Assembly: GCA_030446805.1 (NCBI GenBank)
Contig: JAUJMO010000002.1
Location: forward strand, 28,067 to 92,066
DNA from: Caulobacteraceae bacterium
GTDB lineage: Bacteria > Pseudomonadota > Alphaproteobacteria > Caulobacterales > Caulobacteraceae
Direction: 5' to 3'
DNA length: 64,000 nt
Part shown: positions 1-9,735 of the stretch, piece by piece
Numbering within the stretch: the first letter of the stretch is position 1
Layout: every line of letters starts with the position of its first letter
Notes under the pieces: generated by a model
Database searches by the model: none
The model's input: the letters and a program-made list of their open reading frames with translations, nothing else
What the model was told of the DNA's origin: nothing
Made by a program: the position numbers and the translations under genes

Positions 1-1
1 C

Positions 2-754
2 ACCTTTCACGCGCTGAAGGACGCCACCCAGTGGCGCACGCCCAAGGTGGAGGCGGCGCTTCGGAGCAGCTCCATCCTCTGGCTGGAGCTGGCCGACATC
101 GGCGCGCCGGGCGCGGACGCCGCCGCCCTGCCCCTGATCCAGCGTTACGGCCTCGACCCGGCCCGACCGCTGTCGTCGAAGCTGACCGCGGCCGAGAACG
201 CCAAGCTGGCCGCGGCCGCCGCCAAGGCGGGCGTGGACCCGGCCCAGCTCCAGCCCCTGCGCCCCTGGCTGGCCGCGCTCCAGCTCGCGCTCGTGCCGCT
301 GGCCAAGGCGGGCTACGACCCCCAGCTGGGCGTGGATACGCTGTTGGCCTCCGCCGCCCGCGCGGAGGGCAAGACCATTCGCGGCTTCGAAACCAGCGAG
401 CAGCAGCTGCGCTTCTTCGCGGATCTGTCGCCGGAGTTGGAGAAGCAAATGCTCCTGTCCACCCTCGACGAGGTGGAGGAAGGACCCGCCATGATCGACC
501 GCATGAGCGAGGCCTGGTCCCGCGGCGACCTGCGCACCCTGGAAAGGGAGATGGTGGCCGACATGAAGAACGAGACGCCCGCCTTCTACAAGGTCGTGCT
601 GGCCGACCGCAACGCCGCCTGGGCGCGGGCGCTGAATGAACACCTGAAGGGATCGGGCACCACCTTCGTGGCCGTGGGCGCCGCCCACCTGATTGGCCCC
701 GACAGCGTCCAGGCCGAACTCGCCGAGTTGGGCGTGAAGGCCGCCCGGCGCTGA
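2..754 (+). CDS. TraB/GumN family protein (5' truncated by window edge)
   Basis: The reading frame is open from the first bases of the window, so the N-terminus lies outside. The visible 250 residues begin with TFHALK followed by a Trp-Arg pair and an LWLEL strand, which is the usual start of the TraB/GumN (haem-uptake/pheromone-shutdown-like) fold. The C-terminus carries the family's closing signature VGAAHLIGPDSVQAELAELG, preceded by a DRN-x-x-WA stretch (RNAAWA). Members are usually secreted or lipid-anchored proteins of about 300 residues with unknown activity, suspected to be metal-dependent proteases. The stop is followed at once by a strong hairpin, so this is the last gene of its transcript. 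The family call is firm; the function is not known. Confidence 0.85.
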   Translation, partial: TFHALKDATQWRTPKVEAALRSSSILWLELADIGAPGADAAALPLIQRYGLDPARPLSSKLTAAENAKLAAAAAKAGVDPAQLQPLRPWLAALQLALVPLAKAGYDPQLGVDTLLASAARAEGKTIRGFETSEQQLRFFADLSPELEKQMLLSTLDEVEEGPAMIDRMSEAWSRGDLRTLEREMVADMKNETPAFYKVVLADRNAAWARALNEHLKGSGTTFVAVGAAHLIGPDSVQAELAELGVKAARR

Positions 755-766
755 GCCTGATTGCAG

Positions 767-800
767 GACGGTCCCCGCCTCGCTAGAAGCGGGGGCCGTC
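767..800 (+). terminator. 12-bp hairpin downstream of the TraB/GumN gene
   Basis: Bases 767-778 and 789-800 form a 12-bp stem with one G-U pair and a 10-nt loop. It lies 12 bp after the stop codon and 8 bp before the tRNA. No T-tract follows, so it may be a weak intrinsic terminator or a processing structure. Confidence 0.5.
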
Positions 801-808
801 AGGCCTGA

Positions 809-882
809 GCGGGCGTGATGTAGTGGTAGCCTGAAAGCTTCCCAAGCTTTTCGTGCGGGTTCGATTCCCGCCGCCCGCTCCA
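809..882 (+). tRNA. tRNA-Gly (anticodon CCC)
   Basis: A full cloverleaf can be drawn: acceptor stem 809-815 with 872-878, anticodon stem AAAGC/GCTTT around the loop TTCCCAA, and T-stem GCGGG/CCCGC at 855-859 and 867-871 around the TTCGATT loop. The discriminator is T879 and CCA (880-882) is encoded. The anticodon CCC reads the glycine codon GGG. The D-arm contains the usual AGTGGTAG. Confidence 0.95.
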
Positions 883-907
883 ACAGCAAGCCCAATCCCA
901 GGCAGGA

Positions 908-1891
908 ATGACCGCCACGCCGAAACCGAGCCGGGCTGAGACCTTCATCCCCTGCGTCTTCAGCTTCAGCTCCGCCTTCCTGAGGTACGCCCTGGTGGCG
1001 ATCTCATCGCTCCTGAAGAACGCCGCCGGTCCATACAGGATCTACTGCCTGGTCTTCGACCTGACCCCCTCAGACCAGCGCATCCTGCAAAGGCTGTTCG
1101 CCGGGGCCAAGGCTCAGTTCGTTCTCGTTCCCGTCGACACCGACCGATTCCAGGACTGGGACACCGGGATGGCGCACATCTCGTCAGCCACCTTCAACCG
1201 CTTGCTGACGCCCGAGACCGTGCCCGAGCGAAGGGCGATCTATCTCGACTCCGACGTGCTGGTCACTTGCGACCTGGGCGAACTCTACGACACGGACCTG
1301 GGTGGAGCCTGGATTGGGGGATGCGTCGATCGCAAGGGCGGCCGCATGACGACCGTTCCGCTCCCGGCCGCTGAGCCGTACCTGAACGCCGGCGTGCTGC
1401 TGATGGATATCGGGCGGCTCAGAGCCAACAACTTCTTCGCCCGCTGCAACGCTGTTCGCCGGGAGCATGGCGAGGCCCTCAACTTCGGCGACCAGTGCAT
1501 CATCAACAAGGTTGCGGAAGGCCGCAAGGTGGTGGTCGCGCCCCGGTGGAACATCCTGAGCCACGACCTGGAGTTCGGCCAACTCGTGCCTCAGCTCGAA
1601 AGCTATGGTGGGGAGGGGATTCTCCACTTCAGCGGCATCACAAAGCCCTGGTCGGAATGGAGCGACCAACGGGCGGCCGACCTGTGGTTCAGCTATGCGA
1701 CCGAACTCGGGATCCGGCGCGACAGCGTCCTCAGAAAGCCCGTCACGATCAACGACCACGTCCTGCTCGCGGCCAAGCACGAGCATGAGCAGGACTGGGA
1801 GCAGGCCGCGAAGGTGAGAAAGAAGCTCGTTCGAACCCTGATCACCCAGATCAATGAGGAGCGCGCTAAAAAGCTCGAGGTTCGGACGTAG
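908..1891 (+). CDS. Glycosyltransferase family 8 protein
   Basis: The 327-residue protein has the GT8 (LPS galactosyl/glucosyltransferase, glycogenin-like) layout. An N-terminal strand-helix unit carries IPCVFSFSSAFLRYALVAI, the metal-binding DxD motif appears as LDSDVLV near residue 117, and then follow YLNAGVLLMDI, FGDQCIINKV and ILHFSGITKPW, which match the acceptor-site and His motifs of the family. It probably transfers a hexose from a nucleotide sugar to LPS or another surface glycan at the cytoplasmic face. It sits 25 bp after the CCA of tRNA-Gly, alone on this strand, and its GC content looks lower than that of its neighbours, so it may be acquired. The donor sugar cannot be told from sequence. 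Confidence 0.85.
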   Translation: MTATPKPSRAETFIPCVFSFSSAFLRYALVAISSLLKNAAGPYRIYCLVFDLTPSDQRILQRLFAGAKAQFVLVPVDTDRFQDWDTGMAHISSATFNRLLTPETVPERRAIYLDSDVLVTCDLGELYDTDLGGAWIGGCVDRKGGRMTTVPLPAAEPYLNAGVLLMDIGRLRANNFFARCNAVRREHGEALNFGDQCIINKVAEGRKVVVAPRWNILSHDLEFGQLVPQLESYGGEGILHFSGITKPWSEWSDQRAADLWFSYATELGIRRDSVLRKPVTINDHVLLAAKHEHEQDWEQAAKVRKKLVRTLITQINEERAKKLEVRT

Positions 1892-1921
1892 GCTCGGGCG
1901 CCCCCCGCGCCCGCTTCAGGC

Positions 1922-2299
1922 CTAGCTGCCTTGCTTCTCGGCCTCCTCGGCCTCGGCCTTGGTCTTGTGCACCGTGTTGGGCTCCTCCTCCGGGGGGGCG
2001 TAGATGGTGTAGAGCTTGAGCGGCCTGTCGCCCGTGTTGACGAAGTTGTGCAGGGTTCCGGCTGGGACGGAGACCAGGCTTCCCGCGTGGATCCTGGAGG
2101 TCTTGCTGTTCAGCACGGCGTCCCCCTCGCCGTCGACGAAGTAGAGGATCTGATCGACCTCGTGCGTCTCCTCGCCGATGTCGTCGCCCGGCTCCACGCT
2201 CATGAGCACGACCTGGCTGTGCTTGTTGGTCAGGATCACCCGGCGGAAGTCGGTGTTGTCCTGCGCCTGTTGGGCGATGTCCTTGTTGATGGTCGGCAT
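1922..2299 (-). CDS. Cupin domain protein
   Basis: This 125-residue single-domain cupin has motif 1 around GDDIGEETHEVDQILYFVDG, with His and Glu in metal-ligand positions, and motif 2 around PAGTLHNFVNTG. These small cupins of the mannose-6-phosphate isomerase-like family bind a metal and often a small carbohydrate or organic acid; no enzymatic activity can be assigned. It is the last gene of the minus-strand trehalose unit, starting 20 bp after the SDR stop, with a charged Lys/Glu-rich tail at the C-terminus. The context suggests a stress or osmolyte link, which is inference. Confidence 0.85.
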   Translation of the reverse strand: MPTINKDIAQQAQDNTDFRRVILTNKHSQVVLMSVEPGDDIGEETHEVDQILYFVDGEGDAVLNSKTSRIHAGSLVSVPAGTLHNFVNTGDRPLKLYTIYAPPEEEPNTVHKTKAEAEEAEKQGS

Positions 2300-2319
2300 A
2301 GGGGTTCCTTCGGATAGGG

Positions 2320-3336
2320 TCAGAGACGGCGGCGGCTCAGCAGGGCGCCGGCCGCAGCCGCGCCGGCCACCAGAGCCAGCCCGGCCGTGGTGCGCGGATG
2401 GGTCTGGGCCGCGGTGTAGGCGCTGAACTTGCGCACAAAGCGGTGGTCGCTGCGCTCCTGCCCGTCCGGCTCCGGTTGGTAGAGGTTGCCCTGCCGGTCG
2501 ATCTCATGGCCGGGTCGGCGGTCTTTCTGCAGCTCGGAGCCGAAGGCGGCGAACAGGGTGTCCGCCCACTCCGGCAGGTATTCCTGGAACAGCTGCTGGC
2601 CACGGCCGCCGAAGCCCACCGTCAGGTCGCGCACGTCGTGCTGGCAGGCGTAGAGGATGGCGTCGGCGGCCACGTTGGGCGCGTACACGATGGGCGGGAT
2701 GCGCGCGGGCTGGTCCATGCGGTTGCGCGCGTGGTCCTTGTAGGGCGTGTCGATCCCCGAGGGCTTGATCAGGCTGACGGACACGGGCAGCCGCATCTGC
2801 CGCATCTCGATCCGCAGCGAGTGGGTGAAACCCTTCACCGCATGCTTGGACGCCACATAGGGCCCCTGTTCCGGAACGGCGAAGTCGGACAACACGCTGC
2901 CCAGATTGATGATCTTGCCGCCGTGGGGGCGGCTGCGCAGGTGCTCCACCGCTTCGAGCGAGCCGTGCACGATGCCCCAGAAATTGGTGTCGAACACCCG
3001 GCGCATGTCTTCGACCGGGGTGTCGACGATCTTGCCGTAAGTCGCGGCGCCGGCGTCGTTGATCCAGGTGTCGAACCCGCCGAACCGGGTGATCGCCGCC
3101 TGGGCTATGCTGCGCACGTCCTCCCGGTCGCCCACGTCGGCGGCGACGTATTCGACTTCCGTCCCCAAGGCTTCGAGATCGGCCTTGATCGCGGCCAGCG
3201 CCTCGGCGTTGCGGGCGGCGAGCACCAGACGGGCGCCCTTTTCGGCCGCGCGTCGGGCCGTCGACAGCCCGATCCCCGAGCTGCCCCCCGTGATCACGAT
3301 GACCTGCTGGTCCAGGGGCTTGAGGCGCGGCTTCAT
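2320..3336 (-). CDS. SDR family oxidoreductase with C-terminal membrane anchor
   Basis: The 338-residue protein has a classical short-chain dehydrogenase core: the cofactor motif TGGSSGIG near residue 16, a structural NDAGAA (variant of NNAG) near 91, a catalytic Ser in the GSVLS region and the YVASKHAVKG motif (YxxxK) near 158. After the roughly 250-residue Rossmann domain there is a linker and a terminal hydrophobic stretch (ALVAGAAAAGALL) ending in SRRRL, a tail anchor that most soluble SDRs lack. The gene lies between otsA (27-bp gap) and a cupin (20-bp gap), so it is probably cotranscribed. The substrate is unknown. Confidence 0.85.
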   Translation of the reverse strand: MKPRLKPLDQQVIVITGGSSGIGLSTARRAAEKGARLVLAARNAEALAAIKADLEALGTEVEYVAADVGDREDVRSIAQAAITRFGGFDTWINDAGAATYGKIVDTPVEDMRRVFDTNFWGIVHGSLEAVEHLRSRPHGGKIINLGSVLSDFAVPEQGPYVASKHAVKGFTHSLRIEMRQMRLPVSVSLIKPSGIDTPYKDHARNRMDQPARIPPIVYAPNVAADAILYACQHDVRDLTVGFGGRGQQLFQEYLPEWADTLFAAFGSELQKDRRPGHEIDRQGNLYQPEPDGQERSDHRFVRKFSAYTAAQTHPRTTAGLALVAGAAAAGALLSRRRL

Positions 3337-3363
3337 GAGGCGTTCCGGGGAAGAGGGCGCCCG

Positions 3364-4770
<1,407 letters not shown>

Positions 4771-4783
4771 CAGAAAAGCTCCA

Positions 4784-6601
4784 TCAGCGCACGGACGACC
4801 ACGGTCGACTCAGCAGGACCGCGCAGTTGATCAGGCCTACCAGCGAGTAGGTCTGGGGGTAGTTCCCCCACAAACGGCTGTCGTCGATGCCGATATCCTC
4901 GGAAAGCAGGCCAGCATTGGTCCGCCGGGAGAGCATCTCCTCGTACAGGCCGCGGGCCTCGTCCGTGCGGCCGGCCAGGTGCAGGGCCTCGATGAACCAG
5001 AAGGTGCAGAAGTTGAACGCCGTTTCCGGCTCGCCGAAATCGTCCGGGTCGGCGTAGCGCATGAGGTAAGGACCTCGGCGGAGCTCGCCCTCGATCGCCT
5101 CGAAGGTCGAGCGGAAGCGCGGGTCGTCCGCCGCCACGAACCGCAGGTCGACCATCTGCAGCAAGGACGCGTCCAGTTCCGTGCCGTCGAAGCTGGCCGC
5201 GAAGCGGCCGTGGGCCTCCGTCCACGCATCCCGCTCGATCCGGGCCCGGACGGTTTCGGCCCGCTCGCGCCAGTGCCGGGCGCGGTCGCCGAGACCCAGC
5301 TTCTCCGCCGCATTGCCCAGCCGGTCGCACGCCGCCCAGCACATCACGGCGCTGTAGGTGTGCACCCGGGCGATGGTGCGAAACTCCCACAGACCGGCGT
5401 CCGGCTGATCGTGAAGCGCGAAAGCGCGCTCGCCCACGGCCTCAAGGGCGCGGAAGTCGTCGGCGGAGGCCGGGCGAAGCAGGCGTTCGTCGAAGAAGGC
5501 CTGGACGTTGGACAGGACCACCTGTCCGTACACGTCGTGCTGCAGGTGTTCGTGGGCCTGGTTGCCCACCCGCACCGGGCCCATGCCGCGAAAGCCGGGC
5601 AGGCCCTCTTCGATCCGCTCGCGCAAGGCGGGCTCATAGCCCACGCCATAGAGCGGCTGGAGGTGGCCGCCGCCCGCCATGTCGATCAGATTGCGCAGGT
5701 AGCCGAGGTAGCCTTCCAGGATGTCGACCGCGCCCAGCCGGTTCAGCGCCTGCACGACATAATAGGCGTCGCGGAGCCAGCAGTAGCGATAGTCCCAGTT
5801 GCGGCCGGACCCTGAGAATTCCGGCAGGGAGGTGGTGAGCGCCGCCACTATGGCCCCCGTCTCCTCATGGACGCAGAGCTTGAGTGCGATGGCGGCGCGG
5901 ATCACCGCGGCCTGGTAGTCGAGCGGCACGGCCAGGGTGCGGACCCAGTCACGCCAATAGGCGGCGGTGAGCTCCGCCATGCCGGCGGCGGTCTCGCGCA
6001 CGTCGCCCACGAAGGGCTCGTCAGGGCCCAGGAACATGGCCAGCGGCTCCTCCAGGCGGAACACGCGCTCGTCCAGGATGTGGCCGATCGGGGCGTTGGT
6101 GGTGAGCCGCAGCGTGGCGCCCGTGACCATGTAGCGAATATGATTGGAGCCGGCCGTGCACTCGGCCGCGCGCGCGCCCCAGTCGGCCGTGGGCCGCATG
6201 CGGATGCGGATGCGAGGGCTGCCGGCGATCGGTCGGATCAGGCGCACAAAGGCCAGTGGGCGGTAGGTCCGGCCGGAGCGGCGATGGCGGGGGCAGAAGT
6301 CGAGGATCTCGACCGAGGCGCCGCTTTCGGAGGTCAGTACGGTTCGCAGCACGGCCGTGTTGCGGAGATAGGCCTGCTCGGAGCGGGCGAACCCCTCGAG
6401 GTCCACCGACCACAGCCCACGAGCCTGTTCCGCGGCGGGGTCCACCCCGCCCAACAGGGCGCTGAACACCGGATCGCCGTCCACCCGCGGCGCGCAGGCC
6501 CAGACGTAGGCGCCCCGTCGATCCACGAGAGCGCTGACGGCGCAATTGCCGATCGGGGCCAGATCCAGGTCGCCCCAGCTTTCGTCGGCGGCCAGGCTCA
6601 T
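4784..6601 (-). CDS. Glycoside hydrolase family 15 protein (glucoamylase/trehalase-like)
   Basis: The start chosen is the ATG at 6601 because it overlaps the otsB stop as ATGA; this gives 605 residues. The N-terminal domain begins LAPIGNCAVSALVDRRGAYVW, typical of the GH15 beta-sandwich. The (alpha/alpha)6 catalytic domain includes NWDYRYCWLRDAYY near residue 266, the general acid region DAGLWEF near 405 and the catalytic base region LLSEDIGID followed by GNYPQTYS near 570. GH15 members next to otsA/otsB may hydrolyse trehalose or short alpha-glucans; which one is not readable from sequence. Clustering with both trehalose synthesis genes suggests control of trehalose or alpha-glucan turnover. 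Confidence 0.92.
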   Translation of the reverse strand: MSLAADESWGDLDLAPIGNCAVSALVDRRGAYVWACAPRVDGDPVFSALLGGVDPAAEQARGLWSVDLEGFARSEQAYLRNTAVLRTVLTSESGASVEILDFCPRHRRSGRTYRPLAFVRLIRPIAGSPRIRIRMRPTADWGARAAECTAGSNHIRYMVTGATLRLTTNAPIGHILDERVFRLEEPLAMFLGPDEPFVGDVRETAAGMAELTAAYWRDWVRTLAVPLDYQAAVIRAAIALKLCVHEETGAIVAALTTSLPEFSGSGRNWDYRYCWLRDAYYVVQALNRLGAVDILEGYLGYLRNLIDMAGGGHLQPLYGVGYEPALRERIEEGLPGFRGMGPVRVGNQAHEHLQHDVYGQVVLSNVQAFFDERLLRPASADDFRALEAVGERAFALHDQPDAGLWEFRTIARVHTYSAVMCWAACDRLGNAAEKLGLGDRARHWRERAETVRARIERDAWTEAHGRFAASFDGTELDASLLQMVDLRFVAADDPRFRSTFEAIEGELRRGPYLMRYADPDDFGEPETAFNFCTFWFIEALHLAGRTDEARGLYEEMLSRRTNAGLLSEDIGIDDSRLWGNYPQTYSLVGLINCAVLLSRPWSSVR

Positions 6602-7344
6602 GCCGCAACCGTTCCCGCCGCCGACCGCGCCAGCCACCGCCTGACCGCGGAAACGTCCGGAAGGGCGAAGCGTGCGGCGGTGGGGCGCCGGTCCCCGACG
6701 ATCACGCCGTATCCGCCGAGCGCCGCTGCGGCTTCGAAGCCGTGCTCGTCGGTCAGGTCGTCGCCGACGAAGACGGGCAGGGCGCCGGTGAAGGGCGGCT
6801 CGGCCAGGTAGGCCCGCAGGGCTTCCCCCTTGCCCCCTCCAGGCGTGCGCAGCTCGAACATCATGGACCCGGGCTGGGCGGTGAGCGGGAGGCGGGCGGC
6901 CAATTCACGGCCCAGCTCCAGCACCTCGGCCTCCAGCCCTGGGGCGGTGCGGTAGTGCAGGCAGACGCCCAGGCCCTTGTCCTCCAGCACCAGTTCGGTG
7001 TGGGCCGCTTGAAAGGCCGTAAAGGCCGCGCGCGCCTCGTCCAGGGCCGGGTGCACGGGAGCGACATGGGCCAGGCCCTGGGCGTCCCGCCGTTCCAGCC
7101 CGTGGCTGCCGGACACCGCGAGAACCTCGCCGGAGAGGATGCGATCCGCGTCCCGGAGCGAGCGGCCGGTCAGCACGGCCAGGCGGCCGTCCAGCGCGCG
7201 CTGGAGGTCGGCAAGAAGAGCGGAGCTTTCTGCGTCGCCCCAGACCAGTTCGGGGCGGGCCTGCAACGGGAACAGCGTCCCGTCCAGGTCGAGAAAGAGC
7301 GCCACGTCTGTCAATGGCAGGGATGGCGGCGCGGGCGGAGGCAT
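6598..7344 (-). CDS. otsB: Trehalose-6-phosphate phosphatase (OtsB)
   Basis: A 248-residue HAD-superfamily phosphatase that removes phosphate from trehalose 6-phosphate. The nucleophile motif FLDLDGTLFP lies near residue 16, followed by LTGR, the substrate-recognition region SGSHGLE, the FELRTPGGGKGEA segment and the Mg-binding GDDLTDEHGF near 195. The start at 7344 places the DxD motif at the expected distance; longer upstream frame extensions would run into the divergent gene. It is the first gene of the minus-strand unit, and its stop overlaps the start of the GH15 gene by 4 bp (ATGA), implying translational coupling. Confidence 0.94.
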   Translation of the reverse strand: MPPPAPPSLPLTDVALFLDLDGTLFPLQARPELVWGDAESSALLADLQRALDGRLAVLTGRSLRDADRILSGEVLAVSGSHGLERRDAQGLAHVAPVHPALDEARAAFTAFQAAHTELVLEDKGLGVCLHYRTAPGLEAEVLELGRELAARLPLTAQPGSMMFELRTPGGGKGEALRAYLAEPPFTGALPVFVGDDLTDEHGFEAAAALGGYGVIVGDRRPTAARFALPDVSAVRRWLARSAAGTVAA

Positions 7345-7376
7345 GTGCGGGGGTGAACGCGGAACCGTGGAGGGAA

Positions 7377-7397
7377 GGTCCGGCTTACAGCCGAACC
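7377..7397. promoter_or_regulatory. Dyad in the divergent otsB / FAD-oxidoreductase promoter
   Basis: Two 9-base arms (7377-7385 and 7389-7397) are inverted around TAC with one mismatch. They sit in the middle of the 90-bp spacer between otsB and the divergent oxidoreductase gene. This could be an operator; no regulator is identified. Confidence 0.35.
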
Positions 7398-7434
7398 GGA
7401 CGGCTCCGTCCAGTCGCTCAGATAAGGACCGCCC

Positions 7435-8964
7435 GTGAACGCCGACCAGGAACAGAGCCGCTCCGTCTGGCTCGATGACGCGGAGCCCGCCGCCCGCCCC
7501 CCGCTGGCCGGCCCGGTCGAGGCGGAGGTGGTGGTGATCGGCGCCGGGATCGCCGGGCTCTCGGTCGCCTATGAGCTGCAGCGGAGCGGCCGCAGCGTGG
7601 TGGTGCTGGACCGCGCCCGCGTCGGGGGCGGCATGACGGCGCGCTCGAGCGGCCACCTCAGTTTCGAGCCCGACGACTTCTACGAGACCCTGGTGCGGCA
7701 GCACGGACCGGACGGGGCGCGAGCCTACCGCGCGAGCCAGTCGGCGGCGCTGGACCGGATCGAGGCCATCGTCCGGGAGGAGGGGATCGACTGCGACTTC
7801 GCCCGGGTGGACGGCTACCTAATCTCAGCCTCCGTGGACGACAACGAGCGCATGGACCGCGAGCACGCGGCCGCACGCGGGGCGGGGCTGCTCGGCGTGG
7901 ACTTCGTCAACGAAGCTCCGCTGAAGGGGGTCGACACCGGGGCGGCGCTCCGCTTCCCGAACCAGGCGCGGTTCCACCCGCTAAGATATGTGCTGGGCTT
8001 GGCGACAGCCTTTGAGCGGGCGGGCGGTCGCATCTTCGGCGACACGGCGGTGACGGAGGTGAGCGCGGCGGCCGGCGGCGGGTTGGAGATCGCGCTGGAG
8101 AGCGGGGGGGTGTTGCGGGCCGCTCAGGCGGTCTCGGCGACCCATGGCCCCGTAGGCGTGGCGCCGGCTTTTCACGGGAGGCAGGTCCCTTACCGCACCT
8201 ATCTGATCGCCGCCGAGATCGCTCGCGGCGAGGCCGCGGACGTCCTGCTGTGGGACAGCGCCCGCCCCTACACCTACGTCCGGCTGCAGCCCCGAGGCGA
8301 CCGCGACCTCCTGATCGTCGGCGGGCAGGATCATCGGAGCGGGACGGCCGATCAGGCCGAGACGCGCTTCGAGGCGCTGCATGCCTGGGCGCGCTCGCAC
8401 TACCCCGAGCTGGGCGGGATGACCCACCGGTGGTCGGGCCTGGTGTACGAGACGGCCGACTTCGTTCCCCTCATTGGAGCGGCGCCGGGCGTGGAAGGCC
8501 TGTTCCTCGTCACCGGAGCCAGCGGCGAGGAGGCCACCACGGCGGCGGCGGCCGGCCTTATCCTGCCCGACCTGATGAGCGGGCGTGAGCACGGGTGGGC
8601 CGCCATCTACGACCCGTCGCGCACCAGCTCGGCGCCGGCGGCCATGGCGGAGTTCGTGAAGGAGCAGGCCGGCGCGGTTGGCCGCTTCGTGGAGTTGCTG
8701 ACCCCTGGCGAGGTGAAGACCGCCGACGACATCGAGCCCGGCGCGGGCGCGGTGGTCCGGGTGGGTCTCTCCAAGGTGGCGGCCTATCGCGACCCCGAAG
8801 GAAGGCTGCACCAGCATTCCGCCGCCTGCAGCCTGGCCGGCTGCCTCGTCCGCTTCAACCCTTGGGAGCGCTGCTGGGACTGCCCCTGCCACGGCTGCCA
8901 GTACGGGGTGGACGGCGGGGTGCTGGCCGGACCGGCGACCAAACCGCTGGAGGCCGTGGATTAG
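7435..8964 (+). CDS. FAD-dependent oxidoreductase (DAO family) with C-terminal Rieske-like domain
   Basis: This 509-residue protein starts at GTG 7435 after AAGGA. Residues 31-47 hold the FAD dinucleotide motif VVVIGAGIAGLSVAYEL, and the DAO fold runs to about residue 375 (GLFLVTGASGEEATT). Residues 420-509 form a Rieske-type domain of the kind fused to GlpO/DadA-like oxidases. The second cluster motif is present (DCPCHG), but the first reads ACSLAGC where CTHLGC is expected, so the histidine ligand of C-x-H is a leucine. The flavin half probably oxidizes an amine or hydroxy acid; the cluster may be absent or altered. It is divergent from the trehalose unit. Confidence 0.88.
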   Translation: MNADQEQSRSVWLDDAEPAARPPLAGPVEAEVVVIGAGIAGLSVAYELQRSGRSVVVLDRARVGGGMTARSSGHLSFEPDDFYETLVRQHGPDGARAYRASQSAALDRIEAIVREEGIDCDFARVDGYLISASVDDNERMDREHAAARGAGLLGVDFVNEAPLKGVDTGAALRFPNQARFHPLRYVLGLATAFERAGGRIFGDTAVTEVSAAAGGGLEIALESGGVLRAAQAVSATHGPVGVAPAFHGRQVPYRTYLIAAEIARGEAADVLLWDSARPYTYVRLQPRGDRDLLIVGGQDHRSGTADQAETRFEALHAWARSHYPELGGMTHRWSGLVYETADFVPLIGAAPGVEGLFLVTGASGEEATTAAAAGLILPDLMSGREHGWAAIYDPSRTSSAPAAMAEFVKEQAGAVGRFVELLTPGEVKTADDIEPGAGAVVRVGLSKVAAYRDPEGRLHQHSAACSLAGCLVRFNPWERCWDCPCHGCQYGVDGGVLAGPATKPLEAVD

Positions 8965-8971
8965 GCGGGTC

Positions 8972-9001
8972 CCTCCCCCATGCTCTTCGGCATGGGGGAG
9001 G
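8972..9001. terminator. Bidirectional terminator hairpin
   Basis: A perfect 12-bp stem (8972-8983 with 8990-9001) closes a 6-nt TCTTCG loop. It lies between the convergent oxidoreductase (ends 8964) and the PPOX-fold gene (ends 9010), so it can serve both strands. Confidence 0.7.
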
Positions 9002-9009
9002 AGCGGTGT

Positions 9010-9510
9010 TTAGAGCTGGATCTTCTCGTGCACGCCCGGATCGGGCGTGGACTGGGTCAGGTTGGCTTTGAGCACGCCCAGTCCGTAGCGGATCAGGCCC
9101 TTGTCGTTGATCCACACCTCCGCTTCGCTGGGCGTGAACTTGAGCATGGTCAGGTCGGGATCATCCTTGCCCTTCTCGAACCAGGCCTTGGCCTGGGCGT
9201 CCCAGAACTTGTCGATATGCTCCTGGCTGTGGTTGCGCGACAACGTGCCCATCACGCAGGCCCAGACCTGCCGGTCCTTGTCCACGAAATGGAACATGGC
9301 CGCCTCGCTCTTGCCGTCGGCCAGCGGCCCGGCCAGCTTGTTGTGGGCGTAGGAGTAGAACCACAGGGTGTGGGTCTCCTCCTCATGATAGGAGTTCATC
9401 GGCTGGAAATGGCCGGCGTCCGGTCCGGTCAGGCCCAGCATGCCGATACGGTCGTCGCCGATGGCCTTCCACATGCGCTCTTCGACCTGGGCGTGATCCA
9501 TCTCGGCCAT
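9010..9510 (-). CDS. Pyridoxamine 5'-phosphate oxidase-fold protein (general stress protein 26-like)
   Basis: The 166-residue protein starts at ATG 9510, with GGAG 6-10 bases upstream; longer in-frame starts lack a ribosome site. It has the FMN-binding split-barrel fold of COG3871-type proteins: an N-terminal helix (VEERMWKAI), then GMLGLTGPDAGHFQPM, TLWFYSY, the central AMFHFVDKDRQVWACVMGT strand pair, and a terminal LTMLKFTPSEAEVWI. Such proteins bind flavin or F420-like cofactors and are often in general stress regulons. A candidate EcfG-type promoter lies directly upstream. The reaction is unknown. Confidence 0.85.
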   Translation of the reverse strand: MAEMDHAQVEERMWKAIGDDRIGMLGLTGPDAGHFQPMNSYHEEETHTLWFYSYAHNKLAGPLADGKSEAAMFHFVDKDRQVWACVMGTLSRNHSQEHIDKFWDAQAKAWFEKGKDDPDLTMLKFTPSEAEVWINDKGLIRYGLGVLKANLTQSTPDPGVHEKIQL

Positions 9511-9542
9511 CGGGGGCTCCTGTTGTGCGGTTCGGTGGGGTG

Positions 9543-9567
9543 AACCCGCCACCCCTGGGGCGGTTCC
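9543..9567 (-). promoter_or_regulatory. Candidate EcfG/SigT-type promoter for the PPOX-fold gene
   Basis: Read on the minus strand, GGAAC (9567-9563) is followed after 16 bases by GGTT (9546-9543). The alphaproteobacterial general-stress consensus is GGAAC-N16/17-CGTT, so one -10 base differs. It is 32 bases upstream of the start codon of a general-stress-type protein. Confidence 0.4.
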
Positions 9568-9735
9568 TCCGGCCCGCGTCCCCGCCCGTTGAAGACCGTC
9601 CCACTCTTGAACGGGGGAGGAGCACGGTCACCAGTTCGCAAGTCTCCCACGCCTGATCGTGGGCCGCGTCGCGGACGAGGGGTTTGGCCTTCGGTCGGCA
9701 CGGCCCTAAAGAGCCGGAACCTTTCCGGAGGCGCG

